A stretch of DNA of 64,000 nt from Actinomycetales bacterium Actino_02 (lineage in GTDB: Bacteria; Actinomycetota; Actinomycetes; Propionibacteriales; Propionibacteriaceae). The notes below the pieces were generated by a model, which ran no database searches, had not been told where the DNA came from, and worked only from the letters and a program-made list of their open reading frames with translations. The DNA is taken from positions 62,001-126,000 of the forward strand of contig LUYM01000020.1 of NCBI GenBank assembly GCA_001603275.1, written 5' to 3'. Below, in pieces: positions 62,226 through 64,000 of this stretch (positions within the stretch are counted from its first letter, which is position 1; each line of letters opens with the position of its first letter). A program made the position numbers and the translations under genes.

Positions 62226-62659
62226 TCCACTCGCTCCCGACCTTCTTCAACGGCGGCGGTCTGCTGCTGGCCTGGATCATCATCGGCGGCCTGCTCACCG
62301 TGGGCATGGCGCGCATGGTTCGCCGAGATCGACCGCCTGGCATTCCTCACGGCGTTGGGTTCTTCGGCGACCTCGAGGCCTCGCCAGATTGGATTCCGCC
62401 GCGCATGGCGATCTCGCCTGACCCCGAGCCCGACTCGGCGCCAGTCCAGCCGACACCCGGAAGATGGGAGCAGCCGCCGGCGCCGTCAAGAGATCACATC
62501 AAGGAGCGGACGGCGTTCTCGAGGATCACCGGACAGATCGACGACGAGTGCCCGATCTGCAGGCAGATCCTCGACGGCGTTGAGGTCGACCACGTCAAGC
62601 CAGTCCCCGGTCGCGTCCCACCCCGCCCGCCGAAGTACGACTCGTTCCGACCCCTCTGA
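62222..62659 (+). CDS. Phage membrane protein with CxxC...DH motif
   Basis: 145 residues. One membrane helix (LLLAWIIIGGLLTVGMARMV, ~14-33), then a Pro-rich linker and a C-terminal ECPICRQILDGVEVDHVKPVPGR. The CxxC followed by VDHVKP recalls the first half of an HNH domain, but the second zinc-cysteine pair and the final His are absent, and the protein ends soon after. It may be a truncated or repurposed HNH, or a plain zinc-binding tail. Terminated by a strong hairpin. Confidence 0.6.
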   Translation: MIHSLPTFFNGGGLLLAWIIIGGLLTVGMARMVRRDRPPGIPHGVGFFGDLEASPDWIPPRMAISPDPEPDSAPVQPTPGRWEQPPAPSRDHIKERTAFSRITGQIDDECPICRQILDGVEVDHVKPVPGRVPPRPPKYDSFRPL

Positions 62660-62693
62660 TCTACCTCTCGCCGTGGGGAAGCGGCGGAGGTTG

Positions 62694-62731
62694 CAGCAGC
62701 CCGAGCGCACGCCACTGCGCTCGGGCTGCTG
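62694..62731 (+). terminator. 16-bp-stem terminator hairpin
   Basis: CAGCAGCCCGAGCGCA (62694-62709), CGCCAC loop, TGCGCTCGGGCTGCTG (62716-62731): perfect stem followed by GCTTT. The strongest terminator in the phage region. Confidence 0.75.
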
Positions 62732-62762
62732 GCTTTCCCAACCACAACCAGAAGGAGGCCTG

Positions 62763-63143
62763 ATGGCCGACCGAACCTACATCGTCCCCGGGACGGGTGA
62801 GGTGGTGGAGGCCCAACCGCGGCCGTTCACCGAAGTGCTCGCCGAGCTTGGCGAGGGCACGACGCTCAGCGAGTTGTCTGAGGCGTTCTACGACGTGATT
62901 CAGAGGGTGCAGGAGACGGCCAAGGCCGGCTCGGTCACCTTGCACCTGGCCATCGCTTTCGACGGTCAGGGACGCCTCGTCGTCAAGGACGAGGTCAAGC
63001 AGAAGCTGCCGGAGTTCTCCCGCCCGGAGACCCGCTTCTTCGTCGACAAGACGGGCAACGCCTCCCGGCGCGACCCGAACCAGCCCGAGATCCCGGGCGT
63101 CACCAACATCAAGGACAAGAGAGGAACCGCATCCAATGAGTGA
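62763..63143 (+). CDS. Phage hypothetical protein upstream of DUF2303
   Basis: 126 residues from ATG 62763 (AAGGAGG). Contains ELGEGTTLSELSEAFYDVIQRVQETAKAGSVTLHLAIAFDGQGRLVVKDEVKQKLPE and a polar tail (TGNASRRDPNQPEIPG). This layout is typical of small phage genes placed before DUF2303. Function unknown. Overlaps the DUF2303 start by 8 nt. Confidence 0.7.
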   Translation: MADRTYIVPGTGEVVEAQPRPFTEVLAELGEGTTLSELSEAFYDVIQRVQETAKAGSVTLHLAIAFDGQGRLVVKDEVKQKLPEFSRPETRFFVDKTGNASRRDPNQPEIPGVTNIKDKRGTASNE

Positions 63144-64000
63144 TCCCAGCAACACCCGAGAGGCCGCCGCCATCTTCAGCGAGGACGCGCTTCACGATGA
63201 GAACGGGTACGCCCTACTCACCGTCACCGCGCAACAGGCAGTCCTCCCTCGCGAACTCAACGAGGGCATCTACGCCATCCTCGACAAGAACGGCGCGGTC
63301 AAGGTCATCGAGACGCCCGGCTACAAGCAGCAGCGCGAGTTCGACTGGGCCCAGGCCCGCTCCGACAAGCCCGAGTTCGTTCGCCGCGAGGTGACCCTGC
63401 TCGACGTCGACTCGTTCATCGACTACCTGCGGGAGAACACCAAGAGCGACGAGCCTGCGTCGGTCAACAGCGACGAGTACGCGCACGGCACCGGCGGTCT
63501 CGAACTGTGGGGCTCGGTGGACGACCGGCGCATCCTGGCGATCCTCGACGGCTTTGGCGGGCTGCGCAAGCACACCGCCACCCTGTCGGTGAAGACCAGC
63601 CGCGAGTGGGACGAGTGGAAGTTCATCGACGGCAAGCTGTTCGATCAGGCTGAGTTCGCCGGGTTCATCCAGGACCACATCTCGACCATCGGCGCGCCAG
63701 ACGGCGGACTGCTCGTCGATATCTGCGAGACGCTGACCGGCACGGTCGGTGTGCAGTGGAAGTCGGGGCAGCTGGACGCCAGCGGCCAGCGGAAGTTCCA
63801 GTACGAGGAGACGATCGACGGCAAGGCCGGAGCGAAGGGCGACCTCGCCATTCCGACAGAGCTGACCTTGGTGCTGCGGCCCTTCCAGGGCTCCGATCCG
63901 ATCGCCGTGACCGCCCGGTTCCGGTTCCGCATCAACAGCGGCTTCGTGCAGATGGGCGTCAAGCTCGTCGAGCCCGAGCGGATCCTCGAGAAGGCGTTCG
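63136..64000 (+). CDS. DUF2303 (YfdQ-like) phage protein, truncated by the window end
   Basis: ATG at 63136 overlaps the preceding stop; 288 codons are open to the window edge with no stop. Family motifs: FEFDW-like QREFDWAQARSDKP, DVDSFIDYL, ATLSVKTSREWDEWKFIDGKLFDQAEFAGFIQDH, and the C-terminal IPTELTLVLRPFQGSDPIAVTARFRFRI...MGVKLVEPERILEKAF. DUF2303 proteins occur in phage early/recombination regions and have no settled function. The end lies beyond position 64000. Confidence 0.85.
   Translation, partial: MSDPSNTREAAAIFSEDALHDENGYALLTVTAQQAVLPRELNEGIYAILDKNGAVKVIETPGYKQQREFDWAQARSDKPEFVRREVTLLDVDSFIDYLRENTKSDEPASVNSDEYAHGTGGLELWGSVDDRRILAILDGFGGLRKHTATLSVKTSREWDEWKFIDGKLFDQAEFAGFIQDHISTIGAPDGGLLVDICETLTGTVGVQWKSGQLDASGQRKFQYEETIDGKAGAKGDLAIPTELTLVLRPFQGSDPIAVTARFRFRINSGFVQMGVKLVEPERILEKAF

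Larger units (their letters stand above)
56808..64000 (+). mobile_element. Integrated phage-like element (left part), running past the window end
   Basis: Starts beside the tRNA with direct repeats and an integrase. It continues with a divergent repressor/Cro-like switch and rightward, tightly packed small genes typical of actinophages (beta-sandwich lipoprotein, DUF5131/Gp37-68, DUF2303). No structural genes are reached. The right attachment site is outside the window, so its size and whether it is a full prophage are unknown. The exact left boundary is not resolved. Confidence 0.8.

Overview
The window is a high-GC, densely coded stretch of an actinobacterial chromosome. Shine-Dalgarno sites are strong, GTG/TTG starts are frequent and genes are often coupled through ATGA overlaps. 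The gene set suggests a facultative or anaerobic Propionibacteriaceae-like organism: arylpyruvate:ferredoxin oxidoreductase with an arylacetate-CoA ligase, pyruvate formate-lyase with its activase, pyruvate:quinone oxidoreductase, HelR, and Ohr/OhrR. The family assignment is an inference; no rRNA is present.

Layout. 1-3.3 kb: secreted subtilase and an unknown protein. 3.7-7.7 kb: iorA-iorB-paaK-ACT operon for aromatic 2-oxoacids, with three inverted repeats upstream. 7.7-10.4 kb: M20 peptidase and a membrane desaturase. 10.4-14.0 kb: minus-strand GT4 / toroid protein / GH130 carbohydrate operon coupled by ATGA overlaps. 14.5-16.7 kb: orphan Flp-pilin-like protein and an OpgB/LTA-synthase-type transferase. 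16.9-20.9 kb: complete polyamine/iron-type ABC importer. 20.9-21.5 kb: a 539-bp cassette with matching inverted ends around a small secreted protein gene. 21.5-29.9 kb: nucleoside hydrolase, helR with a rifamycin-associated-element-like palindrome, ohr/ohrR with a clear operator, poxB, a PadR regulator and a UbiB-family kinase. 30.0-31.0 kb: RIO-type kinase preceded by a 20-codon leader ORF with a near-perfect SD and possible competing mRNA structures. 31-39 kb: YcxB-like protein, AcuI-type oxidoreductase, MutY, a large lipoprotein, a frameshifted DUF222/HNH gene and small proteins.

39.3-47.8 kb is the main defence locus, a type I restriction-modification operon. Besides hsdM, hsdS and hsdR it has two unusual members translationally coupled to the core genes. 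The first gene encodes an HTH domain, a methyltransferase-like region that has lost its catalytic motifs, and an HsdS-like C-terminus. The last encodes a double zinc-ribbon protein. A 20-bp palindrome at the divergent promoter could be the operator of the HTH protein.

47.9-56.4 kb: lipoprotein, erythromycin-esterase-like hydrolase, an ABC-2 exporter next to a NarL-type two-component system, and pflB-pflA with a GntR/PdhR-type palindrome upstream. A CAU-anticodon tRNA (56.73-56.81 kb) marks the edge of an integrated phage-like element. The element runs to the window end: tyrosine integrase, lambda-like divergent repressor/Cro-like switch with an operator cluster, excisionase-like protein, beta-sandwich lipoprotein, DUF5131 and DUF2303 proteins and several unknown small phage genes. 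Its right end lies outside the window.
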